Source: Pomacea canaliculata (lineage: Eukaryota; Mollusca; Gastropoda; Architaenioglossa; Ampullariidae). From it: a stretch of DNA of 64,000 nt. A program made the translations under genes and the position numbers. This document shows, piece by piece, positions 25,020 through 41,300 of the stretch. Each line of letters begins with the position of its first letter. Position 1 is the first letter of the stretch. Location of the stretch: NCBI RefSeq assembly GCF_003073045.1, contig NC_037593.1, positions 10,464,735 through 10,528,734 on the forward strand, read 5' to 3'. The notes beneath the pieces were generated by a model. That model was given only the letters and a program-made list of their open reading frames with translations, had not been told where the DNA came from and ran no database searches.

Positions 25020-28000
25020 TCAAAGGTCGTCATCGCCAATGCCCTCAAAGGCATCATTTTCAGTAACTCCATTTTCATTGGTTTTCCCATCTTGCTTTGC
25101 TTTCTCCTGAAAGTATCAAAAAAGAACAATAATACAGGACTGCTTCATGCTACAACTGGAAACAACAAAGTTCCTAAACTCGTGGTAGATTTTCAAAAAT
25201 CAGTTTGGCCTGGTGCACTGTCATATGATGGTTGTTGGTCACCTGTGACTAAATGATCTTAAAAATTACAGGTGGAGGCTTGAAAAAGTATGCTCTCAAA
25301 GACTACTAAATGACTGGCTGCTAAAGGCTACAAATTGTACACCCACAAGGAATATGCAATGTGCATTCCTAATGGAAATCTAGCTGTATGCCACGACATT
25401 TAACACAGGTACCACTCTTCTTATAAATGACAAAACATTGAGTTTGTTGACAGGTAACGCAACAGATGTTACATAAATATTCCTGCAAATTTTCAACAGT
25501 GCTGCATGCTGAAGTACTGTCAGCAGCTAGAGCATACCTACACACTATCAGCAGCCTGTCAGCTAATAGTAAATGCATACCCACTGATAAGACAAAACAA
25601 TAACTGACAATAAAAGCTATGCAACTATGCTGTCCATGCTGCTTACATAGAAACAGAATACAATATGTGATTTACAAGATTTTTAGTCTGCCAAGGTATG
25701 TTTACTGCACACATGACAAAACATGAACAATAACAAAAAATAGAAACCGGAGATATAGAATGATTAGAGGACTAAGCAAGAGAGAAAGAAAACTACTATC
25801 CAGTTAACAGCAAGAGTATGCAAATGAGAAAAATAGGGAACAAATACAAGGATTAAAAAAGGATATAATACAAATGAGATTGAAGACTGCACAACAATTA
25901 CTAAGCTGCAGAAAAACCAGAGCTAAGCAAATAAAAACAAGCCATAAAACCAGAATAAACAGAAACTGCACTCAGCTACAGAAACAAACGCTAAGAGTAA
26001 ACGTGCACCAAAGTGCAAGCAAATGAAACAAGCAGCAAGATGAAGGCTAATGAGAGTCACCCCAACGACTGTGTGTATCAGTCGCTCTGGAACCTCAAGT
26101 GGAGAAAGTGGGGCCTGCACACAAGTTTGTGGTGAAAGTAGCACTTAAAAAGTTGACCTTTTGTGTGATTGTAATTACCATACTTAAACATGGACTCTGC
26201 CTGTAAAAAATTGAAATGGCTGACTGTGCATATGGTGACTATTATGTCACAGATGCACACCTTGAAAACCTTACATGCACGAGACTTTTCAGCTAGCAGC
26301 TCCTAAGGCTACTTTTAATGATGGTTACCAGGTATTTTCCAAATAGAAACATTACACATGTAAAATATATGTGAGCAAATATTTTTGAAAAATGTCTTAG
26401 TCTTAGTGAAACATGGCTATGTCCACCTCTGTTGTTTGAATGATAGTGAATAAATTTGTAACGGCAGCCCTATGCTCGTCGAGGAGTAACAACGAATAAA
26501 CTAAATTTGTAAGGCACAGATGATGCCTATTGAGAAGTGTGTGCTTGTGCGACTTCAAGTAAGCATCTTAAGCCCACTCTGTAAATAAACATTATTGTTG
26601 TTAACTGTTAATCAACATCTGTTTCAAGAGCAGGATAGCTTTAAAACCATTTCCTAACTAAGAAAACTTACAAGCTCATATTGATCATGTCTTTGAACAT
26701 CTTATTTTTGGCCAAAATTGAACAGTCTACAAAATATTATCAGAAAGAATATATTCTTCTCCTTCCCCAGTAATACCTGTAAATTTACTATAAATATCAT
26801 CTTCAACTTAAACAAGAAATGCTAGATGAAAATATCAATGATCTATGAACATAAGGTTATTACTCACCTCGGGACTGTTAGATGAATCGCTAGTCCCTGC
26901 TGAAAACGTTTTTCCTGCCTTCTGCCCTTTGTGGTGATGTCGCTCATGTGGCTGATAATGAAAAGTACACATTATGAACAAAGAAATCAATCATATGGTT
27001 GATAATGAAGACTACAAAGCAATCAACAATTTGCAGTCTAGTGTCATGAAAATAACAGCTAAACCTATGTACTTTAGTTTTGTTGCTTTGTAAAAATTAT
27101 GGTGGTTGCATTAACAGTCTTATATTCAAGCAGGAGCCCAACATGTATTTGACTCACAGGCATTATCCAATTATGTCCAGCTAGAGAAAAATGATTGTAT
27201 ATTTTTATTGTTGGTTGACGTTCACTGAAAAATAAAAAAGTTTAAGCAAGGTAAGGGAGGTGGCGGAAGAGAAGGGGAATTGGTGTTTTATACCAAGCCA
27301 GCAACTAAGGCTATATCATGGCAAGGCAGCCAGCCCAGTAAACAGGTGCCACATGCAGAAAAAGAACAGAGTGCTTGAGAAGAGTGGAGCCCAAAATAGT
27401 CAACATTCACTAGGTGTTCATGGCACTGGACAGCCTCACGCAAGGTAAAGAAAAAAGTAAGTTTCCACATAAGTTACAATGCAAAGAAGTTATCTCACTA
27501 CTCAAGCTTCACACACTTTGTCAAGAGAAGCAATACCTTTCTAAATTTGCGACCTTGCTTCTTCATAATCAGTTCATCAACCATACTTTGAAGACACATG
27601 CTCAGCAACATAGCCTGCAACCCAAAGAAATGAAGCTATGAATGAAGTGGGAACTTCACAGCAAAGGAAGCTGGAATATTAACTAAAATTATATTCAGAC
27701 ATCTTAAACAAATTACATAACAGACTGGTGCTCTGAAACAAAAGTATAAAACTAAAGATTCTTTTCACTCATCCCCTATTTAACTCAGGCAAGTCAGAAG
27801 TTAGAGAACAAAGTTGGCTAATCTGACTACAAAAGAACACTCACCTGATCACTGGTTATGGTGATCCATCGAAGAGTATCCCGAGACATAAGGTACTCAA
27901 ATGACAATTCCAGCTTTGGAGAACTGCTGCTGTCGTTATCCCCCCTTTCACCTGGATACTGCAAGTTTGATATAATCATTACTGTCTATTATCAACAGGA

Positions 28001-31000
28001 TGATTCTCTTTAGAAACACAGTTAACAAATATGGACACTAAAAGTAATCTAAATATCAGTTACTGACTCTAATGCAAGAAATTAAGTATGTATTGCAGTT
28101 TAGCGCAATTGATTACTTTTTACTTTGTCAAAATAGTGACTAGTACTGATTTTCTAAATCATGTCTCAGTGGCATAGTCCTGGGAGTTTAATGATAAGTC
28201 ATCTACAAATGGCTCAATCATATTACCGTAGGTATTTGTTAGGAAGTAACTTATTGCAATAATGCTATCGTTATAGCAGAGGTTCTAGAGAAACGATCGA
28301 TGTAATGACACTTTTAAAAAAACAACAACAAAAAAACAGAAAGATACTCACAATTGTAGTTATTCTCCAACATCTCATCCTTGTGATTTTGAAGCTGCCT
28401 TCTTTGACTTGATTCTGACAAAAACATAATTATATAAGTAAACAAGCACAATAAGCAGCTATAAGAATGATCTTATGCCACTCTTTCTCAATGATTTAAG
28501 CATGCATCACTCAATGTGCATTAATGATTTGTTTCGTAAAAAAAAAAAAAGCATCTCACAAACCCACTATTACACATCTTATGTGCACAAGTTATGCAAC
28601 ACGCTTCAATCACTTGCTTTCTAATAAAAACTGTTTAATAGTGTTGAATTCTTATGGAGATGTAGAGGACTGCACAATCAAAACTACACAGAATGTTGCT
28701 GATTATGCCATTCCTGATGACATGCCAGTATTTAGATTTGGAAAACATTTCTTCATAAACCAGAACTGTATACACTGATACAAGATAATTCTGGTTCCAT
28801 TTCATGTTAAGGTAAAGGGACCATGTGATTGCATGCAGCTGTAGAGTGTAGAGCTTCTTCACCGAAAATGGCAAACTAGAGGAATACGAGTGTATTTTAT
28901 TTATTTTAATGGAAGGTATGCCACCTACTTCAATGTGAACCCTAAAATTAAGTTCCTTTCCACCAGCTGCCACACTGACTGGGGTATCATTATTGGGATA
29001 ATCAGTCAAACATGGCTGAAACTGCATGTAGCCATAGTACTTCAGTGTGCGTGCAAAACGAAGGTACTGCAATAAATCATGACATAAAAAATTGTAACAT
29101 CTAAAGAACAAATAGTGTACTGCTTAATAAAAGTAGGGTAAGATGTATAGAATCTGATGGTGGTTAAAAGCTGGTCACTAACACACCTGACATTACTTCC
29201 TGATATCAAAATACCTGATAATGTGTAGACTTAAGCACCAGCAACCTGCCTGCTTATGGCCTCACTTCGCACAAGAACTTTTACTCAATCATTACACTAA
29301 TATAATAAAAACACTGGCCTTGCTTATTACACAACATTCTTTCAGAGCCCTTTCTTTGAAGGAATTATGTCAGACCAGCCTTCATCATAACACCTGTCTA
29401 CACATGTACTAGTTTACAGAGAATTGATCAGGCCATAATCACCACAGTTACAACCATCTTGACATGAACTGTTTCAAAGCACTAAAGAAATCTGCTTGTG
29501 ATACACTGCTGCTGCAACTGACACATGCAATCTCATGACTTGTCTGTATAAAAGCTATTACTGTTTATCCCAGACTGAAAGATGACAAACCTCGCGTTTA
29601 GAGCCCCTCTGCTGTAATGTTTGCAGATGTTTCAGCTGTTCCTTTGTGGCCAGAATCCACTGTCTCTCAAGGTCACTCACAGCCTATCACATAAATGTTA
29701 TCATTAAGCAGTGAGAATTAACAAATTAACAAACATATTATACTGTAACATGTCTACCTGCTGTCACATGTACATACATTTTGAGTCAAAAGAATTCTTC
29801 AAAACCAAACTCTCTAACAGACATGCACTATGATAAGTACACAAACAAGCATTCACATAAGCGTGACACATTGCTTGATACCCTAACATGGAACCCCATT
29901 ACAGCTGAGATTCCCATTCACATTGCAACACTGGGAAGAGTTAGATGGTCAACTCTAATAGCTAGCATCAAGATATTAGTGACTGTCTTAATAGATTGCA
30001 AGAAAATCTATCAAACCTGAAGATATAGCCAGATAATACATTGTAAATGAAATTTAATAAATTGTTACCTGGAAAAGAAGACTGCTATCTGAGTCAGGGT
30101 TAATATCTGAGTGCAAGTGTGTTACCTGAATGTAAAGCAAGTTCATGGTGATTTTATTCTCCATTAGGTCTTCATCATATGCAGAATCCCAGTAGCTGAA
30201 AAAAAAGTTTTGTTATGCATCAGACTGTCCACAGTTATTAGCTATTAATGTTGGTCCCTCAATCTGCACTTTACTATAACTGCTATCAACAAAGTTGAGC
30301 CATCCATACAAATTCCCATCCCACTTCCAAAGCACTTTCCTTGAATGCTCTGTACAGCCACACACACTTTTAACATCTACAAAACATGTACTTCAGTGGA
30401 AATCCTCTTGTATAATATGATTTCATTGTTCACTGCTGCTCAGTCAGCCTGTTTGTTTGCACACAACACCATGACATCCCCTTCCTCTTTCTCAGAAAAT
30501 GGTGCCAGTAGCTTAGTCTCTAAATAAATAGCTCTGCTTCTTTTACCTTTGATATTTTATGCAAAACACACATACTGACTACTTTAAATATAGCTACATT
30601 TTATCACATATTCAAAATTCAGCCAAACCCTTTCCTCAGCACAATCCGATGAACGCCATTCTTATTAGCAGTTCGCAATGAGATGTAAGGGGACTCAAAG
30701 TCTTGTAGCCTGCGAACGACTGCAAAATAAAAAAGGCAATAATATAATAATCCACATAAATATAAAGATATATTTTGAAATGCATATCAAAGACAATGGA
30801 TGGAGGAGATAAAAATATTAGTGAAAGTAAAATACTACAGTCCAAGGCCTAGTTTCTGTCACAAAGCACACTGAAGACACATCTAACATAGAGGAATATT
30901 TAAGCCAGTGATGATTACACACATAGTTCCATGTGATCACAATACTAAAAGTAATCATGAGGACACACATTCACTGCCACTGACTGCACATTTAAAGCAG

Positions 31001-34000
31001 TAGACAAGCATGCTACCATTAATGAACATACATGCTAAGCACAGGACTGGATGTACATGTGACTACAACAAAGTCAAAAGACACCCAAATGTTTTTTAGA
31101 ACACTTACGCTGATATGAGATGCTAAAAAGATGTGTCCCAGATGTTAGCTGTCAAACCATGCAAACCACTAGCTACGTGTCTAATTCCTAAATTACTGTT
31201 CATGTGATATTATCACTCATGTGACATCACCATTACACAGTCAGATGTTAATGATCAAACAGTCTAAGTATAATGCATGTGTGTTAAGAGTTCTGGCATT
31301 AATTATGACCAAATATTTGTTTCAAAGCAACATAAAAAGCACTATTTCACAAAGAACCTACTTGAATTATTTCCCTTGTCCTCCTTCTTGACGAGAAACA
31401 AGCCAAAATAGTAGACAAATTCATTTGGAATCTCAATTTGTGAAGCCACCCCCTGAAAAGTACAAAAATGATTAGAAAACAGTTTTCAGCGCCAGCATCT
31501 AGAACAGACCTGGGCAAATGCCGGCCTGCAGGCTGGATCCGGCCCGCCTCCTGTCTCTGACCGGCCTGCCCGCCCGCCAGCATATATACTATATATACAG
31601 TATTGGGTAAAACTGAGTTAACTATATTAGTCCGGCCCTCTAAAACCATCCCAACTTCTCATGCGGCCCCTTGGGAAAATTAATTGCCCACCCCTGATCT
31701 AGAAGAAAAGAAATATGCAATAAATTTCAATTGTTCATGTTGGAGGTAAACTGACAAAATCTCTTTGTGTTAATGCCTGCATGTAAAGGCAATAACAATC
31801 CCAGAAAAGGAATTCACTTTTGTGTGTGATTACTGCTAACACAACAGCAGAGAAAAAAATATCATTTCATCTTTAGAATACTAACAAAGCATACAAAACA
31901 TGTGCAAATATCAGTGTTGTAGTAAATCAAGCTCCTAGCCATGAACAGAATTTTAATTTCAATCATTGTTATGAGAATGTGACTTATAAACACCTTTTTG
32001 CTTCTCCACATATAAAATATAGAGAATTTCTATGTATTTCTGAACATTTAAAATATTAAATATGTGCACCACTGATCTGACAGGAGAGACTAAATTTCTA
32101 TTTAGTTAATAGTTACAGACTTTGAACAGAAAGATAACTGGCAGCCAGTTCGAAAACAAAAACATACAGGAATAAATGACAGCCACTCCAAATTCCTTAT
32201 CACACACATCCTAAACATATGGGTAACAACAGACCATCTTACCTCCAAAATATCATCAGTTTGGTCTGTAGATGTGATGTTGACAGTTATTTTGTGACCG
32301 TTCATTAGAAAGACATCTAAGGTCACATGCTCTGGCACTTCCTTCTGTGACTCCTGTTTACATAAAAACGTCATGTATTACATTAACTAAATAAGCATTA
32401 CACATACACGAATGCATGCATTTGTACCCACTCTTTCTGAAAACAGGCTTATCATGCAGCGTTGCAACCAGCAAGGATCTTCACTATGGGCTAATAAACA
32501 ATACATTACTGTTAACAAGGAACAACTTGGAACACGTGGAAAAGTACCCTGAATTTCCAAAATCTCACAAGAGAAAGATAACAGCATATGGCACTAAGTA
32601 ATACAATTTGTAAATTCACACAGTTGTCTTGTAGGAAAAAAGGTAAAGGGCTAAAGCTCAGACTGTGCTCTGCATTATCCATATACATGCATTGCAAATA
32701 CAAAAAAAAACCAAAGATACATTTCAAGGATGATACACCAAATACACTCAAACATTGCACAGATATAATAAGCATTAATTATGCTTGGAGATTTGGAATG
32801 CTTAAGCAATTGGAAAAATTCAGTGTTGTCAGTAGCTGAGCAAATCTTTCACAGAAAATTAAAATATACTCTTAAACCAAAAAAAAAAAGAGACCTTTTT
32901 TAAGGGAATACAAATTAGAGTAAATATGGCCTGCAAAGTCCAAGTTACAAACTTTGTGTAGGTTGTCAGTGATTGATAAAGATATAATATATAAAATCAA
33001 TATTAATAAACTTAAATGTGACTGATTAATAATGGCTTTTATACATGCATATGACTTACAAGTGAAACGTGAAGCCTGTGCAAGAGCGCAATATAGTGGA
33101 TATGAACATCCGTTAGTAAGACACAGTCAGTGCAAGCAGGGCACATATCATGCAGGGACACTGCAATACACAAGCAGCTGAGACATGCATTAACAATGAT
33201 TGCAAGATGCAACCATCACTCATGAAAAAAATGAGTGTAAGAACTGTTAAGTGACAGAAGGTTGCTGTGGGCTGTCGACATCACCTGCTGAGCTGTGTGC
33301 AGAAACGTGTTAAAAATGTCGCTGGATCCCATGCGTTGGTCTTGGCTCACTGTAACAGACACCAATGCCATTGCTTTAAAGGTTAATAATACAGTGTTGT
33401 CCTTTCACAGAATCCTATCCTCTCACAAGCACATTAGGTAGCAAACCCTACAGGAAAGAGGCAACTACTCTGCTTTGTTAGACAGAATGCCAATGAAAAG
33501 AGGGAATAAAAACCGTTTTTGGAGTAATCTCTGGCATCAACTGTTAGCAAGTCCAAAACTGTATGTATTCAAAGAGGGTTTCCTGGTCTCCTACAAAATG
33601 CCAAATCACTAAATACAGTAAGAGTCTTGTTTATGTCTTGCTAGTCAACAAAAAACAAAAACAAAAACAAGAAAAGGAGAAAAAACCCTCACCTAGCTGT
33701 ATGTATCTCTCCAACATAAGACGACGTTCTTCCACCTCCTCTGGTGTCAAGGACAACAACTTTTTAGGTGGAAAAGGAGGAAATGTTGCACTTTTAAAAT
33801 CCTTCCTCAGCTATGGCAAAAGGAAGGAAAAGAGATTTGACTACAAATTCATGTACATGGTTTTGTATGTATTATGTTCATGCACATATGCTACTTCCTG
33901 TATATTATAATTCTAGAAAGCTCAAGTTGTAGCTTAACTGCTGATGACTATGGCCATGGCTCTGGATTCATTACATCATGGAATAAGTCATAGTCTGAAG

Positions 34001-34913
34001 TTCATAAGCAACTGAAATATTTAAGGACAAATTATTATTTTTTTATCAGCATGCTGACCTGGTCATGTAGCTGACGCATTTGTTTATAGCGAGCACTGCA
34101 GTGAAAGACTCCATTAATGTATATGTTGTAAGACTGAAACAGATGACAAACATAGCAATAATGGTGATGAAAGCATTTTGCAAAGTGCTGGGTACTAGAC
34201 AGAGATAAATAAGTATATGTTAATGACACAAAACCAAGGGTACTGGAAGGCTCAGCAAGAGTAAGAAATATATATATCCCGTTAGAGCTAGCCACTGGTC
34301 ATCTAGCTCATTATGTAAACAAAAAATGCATTTTGTAAACTACTGTTTTTTATACTCTCTATATATATTAGTTTACCGTCCTCCTCTCCAGTGTCATTGT
34401 AACTAGAATCTGAAGGGGAAAAATGTGCATGTACGATGAATTTTATTTATCTCACACATGAGAAATCTACTCGCTGAAAGGATTGAATATATAATATTAA
34501 TAATGGAATGCTACAAGGACCATTTTTCATATCATTCAGTGGGAGAAAACATCAATCTCAGCACATACACTGCGGTCTGGACCATGTCGTTACAAAGTAA
34601 ACAAAATTCCATTACAGTTTGAGGTGAGGTGAAAGATTCTAAAAATGAAACACGGGGTAAAAAAAAGTAAATGCTTAAGAGTTTCGACACGAAGACACGA
34701 TGTTTGTCTAATGTTATAATAGAATTAACTCTGCTGTAAACTGCTTCCTGCTTCTTTTAGGAAACTGCTTGCTACACCCATTTCTTGGCTTTCTTTAACA
34801 GTTAACGATTCTTCGAAATGAAAAAAAATCCAGTCGAAATATGTGTTTCATACCGTATAGGTAGAACCAGTTTCTTCTTTGACCTCCTGCGTGTCTGGAA
34901 TTGAAAAATGCAT
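25020..34913 (-). CDS. SNX17: sorting nexin-17
   Basis: Endosomal adaptor that binds PI3P through its PX domain and NPxY-type cargo tails through a FERM-like domain, recycling receptors such as integrins and LDL-receptor relatives. Exons on minus: 34913-34854, 34133-34059, 33810-33693, 33349-33285, 32353-32243, 31452-31362, 30719-30629, 30195-30126, 29683-29591, 29066-28929, 28414-28352, 27958-27845, 27614-27537, 26951-26868, 25106-25020; phases fit, 445 residues (human 470). Start MHFSIPDT matches human MHFSIPET. PX domain: YNIYINGVFHCSARY and FPPKKLLSLTPEEVEERR. FERM-like part: VTLDVFLMNGHK, TDQTDDILE, YYFGLFLV, YWDSAYDEDLMEN, LKYYGYMQF, SFKITRMRCWRI, FEYLMSRDTLRWITI and CLQSMVDELI. The end FEGIGDDDL matches human FEGIGDEDL. 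The linker before it is shorter and His/Lys-rich. Introns contain a hAT-type element, a SINE-like copy and a LINE 3' end. Confidence 0.97.
26461..26507 (+). mobile_element. RTE-type LINE 3' end, solo fragment
   Basis: In the last SNX17 intron. The block GGCAGCCCTATGCTCGTCGA then GGAGTAACAACGAATAAACTAAA matches the 3' end of the LINE family at 20471-20577 and 48974-49650, here in plus orientation. Only about 47 bases remain. Confidence 0.65.
27270..27392 (-). repeat. SINE-like dispersed repeat, copy 1
   Basis: In an SNX17 intron. It shares a colinear core with 51755-51858: GCCAGCA.CTAA, ATATCA.GGCA, GCCACA.GCAG, AAAGAACAG.GTG. Read on minus it ends TAAAACACCAATTCCCC. Two copies in unrelated introns show a dispersed family; its short length and lack of coding suggest a SINE. 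Confidence 0.5.
31505..31696. mobile_element. non-autonomous hAT-type element with 8-bp target duplication
   Basis: A 192-bp element in SNX17 intron 5. The left end begins CAGACCTGGGCAA and the right end is TTGCCCACCCCTG (inverted: CAGGGGTGGGCAA), giving imperfect terminal inverted repeats. It is flanked by exact 8-bp repeats ATCTAGAA at 31497-31504 and 31697-31704, the hAT hallmark. It is closely similar to 62007-62188, which has its own different 8-bp duplication. There is no transposase; it would have been mobilised in trans. Confidence 0.9.
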
Positions 34914-35256
34914 TCTGGATTGTTCTACCTTGGCTGAAATATTTACAGGCGTACTTCAAACAGATTCATGGGTGTTTACCGCATTGAGAACACTCCCCTT
35001 CCACCATGTTCCAAAGTTTTGATCACGTGACCATGTTGAGGTTAGTTAGTGGAACTCGATAATTGAAATAAATTTTAAATTCACCGATATATTGGATACA
35101 ACTTTGATTAATTAGGAAAATAGAATGTGCTTTGTTGGTTTCTTTCTAAACAGGTACAATTCGACGGAAGTAGAACAAGTGTTTGATGTGGACGCATGCG
35201 TCTAGCAACAATATTTCCGGTGACAAGGTAGCTTGCTCAAAGAAAGCACTGCAACA
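34914..35256. promoter_or_regulatory. bidirectional promoter interval, SNX17 / AK2
   Basis: 343 bp separate the two divergent start codons, so both 5' UTRs and core promoters must overlap or abut here unless an unseen upstream exon exists. A palindromic E-box TCACGTGA at 35023-35030, within ATCACGTGAC, is a near match to the CLEAR motif GTCACGTGAC bound by MiT/TFE factors. No TATA box is evident. Confidence 0.6.
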
Positions 35257-38370
<3,114 letters not shown>

Positions 38371-41300
38371 TTTCTGGCAGCAGTCCCACATAAAAATTTT
38401 CAAGCCCTCTTGCCTTACTGATATTACAATAAGGGAAAGGATGCTTTGTGATTTTTATTAATTTTTATCTGGCACTACATAAATATACTACCGTGCCAAG
38501 TGACTAGCACATGCCTGTTAGCTTGATTAGTTTGCCTATGGATTAGCTGGTTTATAAACATCATTGCTTGGGACTGTTCATGAATAATTTTTATTTTTGT
38601 TTGAAATGTGAGTGGGTATTTTGTTTCATCTTTGAAGCAATGAATGGATTGAGAGAGTAGTGTGTGTTCAAGCAACTAGGTAAGACCTATTTTGAAAGAA
38701 GTGCGCAAGATATTTTTTAAAAGGACTGGCTTGGCAGCAAGTAGGAAAGAAGAAAAGCATTCTGATGTTGTTTTGCAGTATGAAGCAGAAAGTAAGGGGC
38801 CTCTTGCACACAGCGTGTGTAAAGAAGAAATTAACAATATATTTAAATCATACTTTAGCTATATTGAAATATTAAAAGTATAATTAGTATTGAATGATTG
38901 ATGCCCATGTTTCAAGCATTTATTTGCTAGAGGATTAAGACCTTAAGGAGAAGGTATAAGAAAACACAGATTGCCAAGAATGAAATCACTCATCTCTAAA
39001 GGCAAGGAGGATTTGCTGCATGTTATGATAGTGGGGTAGTAGCTATTTCAAATGACAGAAGAATTTACAAATACAGCAGAATTTAGATCATAGTGTAAAA
39101 TACAACAACAAAGACTAGAGTCTTCATGGAAGTCTGCCAGAACCATAAAAGCAATGTTTCAAGCAAAATCCTTCATCAGACCTTGCAAAAGAGATCGAAA
39201 TGCTTAGAAATCATTCGAGCATTATTTCCTTCTGCAGGCTGCTAGATAGGATTAATTTAAGTAGAGTCGTCTATACTTTTTTGAAAAGTCACAGAGACCA
39301 ACCATGCAAAAACAAACATGCAAGTGAACAGTCATCTCCAAAGTACCAAGTCACCATGTATAACATTGCTGTGCTTTCTTTAGTCAATGCCTGTGATGTA
39401 TGGTGTACCAAAGGACAGGTTACCATGAAAACCTTTCAAGTGCAGTGCTACCATTTAGCCCAACCTGTGCTAACCCATGTTAGGTTTGATAAAACAAATG
39501 TCTCACTCAAGGTCACAGTCTTATCTCTATACACCCTCCTTGCTTGCTTCCTTGTTCTTATTGTATCCAGTTAGTTCCCTCCTACTTCACTTGAATGATT
39601 CTTTCCAGCTTAGGTTTCCTGTAACCAGCACACCTAATCACAACTGCCTCCCTGAACTTTGGCTGGTTATGGTCCATTTCAGGATATTTGCATTTCATGA
39701 AGTACCTTTTCTTCATGCTTCTTCTCTGTGGCTGAGTGATCTGCTTAAACCCGGCTGTGACAATTGCTGCATGTGTTGAAATTGATTAAACATGCCATGG
39801 ATGCTTATATTTGAACAGCTACAAGAGCTGCATTATCAGTTGGAACAAGGCCAGCGTTAGTTGATAACAGCACACCGTTAGCATATCAGGTTGTGAGTAC
39901 TGTAATTCATTGTTTCCAGACTGTGGGAAGTTTGATGCAGTTTTTTTTTCAGATCACTTTAGGTGTCTGATGTGGAGGGTTTTTTAAAATTATTATGGAT
40001 GGTTTGTATTACGGGCTCTTAATATTTTAGCACAATCCTTGATGGCTAGAAACTCAGAAACTGAATGACACAGTTTCTACAGCCTAATCTAATTTGTACT
40101 TTGTGTTATACTTTTGCATTTAACATATTTAGACAGTGGATTTTCTGTATTTGCGCTAATGTTACTTGGAATTCTGTTTGATGTAACAGACATTGTAATC
40201 TTGTTCTAAAACTGGAATGGCATATTGTATGGCAGAGCATACAAGGCACTAAAAATCATTCCACTTGCAATACCTATTACAGTTTCTTATGTGTAAGTAT
40301 TCCCCTCGTGTTTCTGACTTAAATGGCAGCCTGGTAAGTTCACAAAACTGTGATACATTTAGAACTATCTGAGAATGTGATTGATGAGATAGGTAAAAGT
40401 GTATGTCCCATTATATTTTGCCACTGTTAGTTCATTTTATCAGAAACACCTGCCTTTGTGATTATCATGAAAGGATGAGTAAAGTCATGAAAAATCAGTA
40501 AAGTTATCATAAATGGATCAATAAAGTTGTGAAACATCTACAGAATTAAAATCTGATGTTGTGTTTTTTAACGTGAATTATGAAAGCCATTTCTTTCTCC
40601 TTGCAAAAGTTTATTTTGTGAAAACAGAAGGATGACAAACAAACAGTCAGGACATGCTTTTTTGCAAATTTCAGTCACTGCTGGTCATTTTTTAGGGAAT
40701 AAACCCAGACTCACTCAGACTCTGGCGATTTTATTGGACTGGCTCAAAATAGTTGACATTTATCTTGTCATTGCAGTAATGCATCAAAATGGGGTAGGTC
40801 TGATTACCACTAATTGAATATATATTCTTGTAAAACAGCTTTGGGCCTTTTCCTGTGGTATGTTACTACATTTTCTGATTAGTTCTTGTTTTAAATTTAC
40901 TTTAAGGCACTAAACTAAGGATATATATGGCATATAGAGGGAATTTGGTGCATGGGTAAAATGAAACGATGGGCTCCCATATGCGCTTCCTCACATTGCA
41001 GAAGCCTTGTAAAAATTTAAAAGCCAAGAATTGCTGTTCATTTAAAATGTTGATATCATTCATTCGTCCCATGACTGGTGCCAGTCATTTAGAGAAACAC
41101 AGATGCGACAGTTGAGAAAGCCTGCCACTTAGACTGGTAGCTATAAGAAAAATCAAATATTAAAGGACAAAAGTTTGCAGAAGTTGCAGTGACCGCTACG
41201 AATTAGCGAAGCTAGCATCCCTCAGGGGCTGAAGTTATGAAGCTAGGGCAAATTGTTACCCTGGGACAACATGGGGAACTCAGGGACAAGTGTCTTGTTT

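Noticed and set aside
31347-31649. 100-codon open frame on the minus strand over the SNX17 intron.
   Set aside because: It crosses a real SNX17 exon in another frame and a hAT-type element; no independent support.
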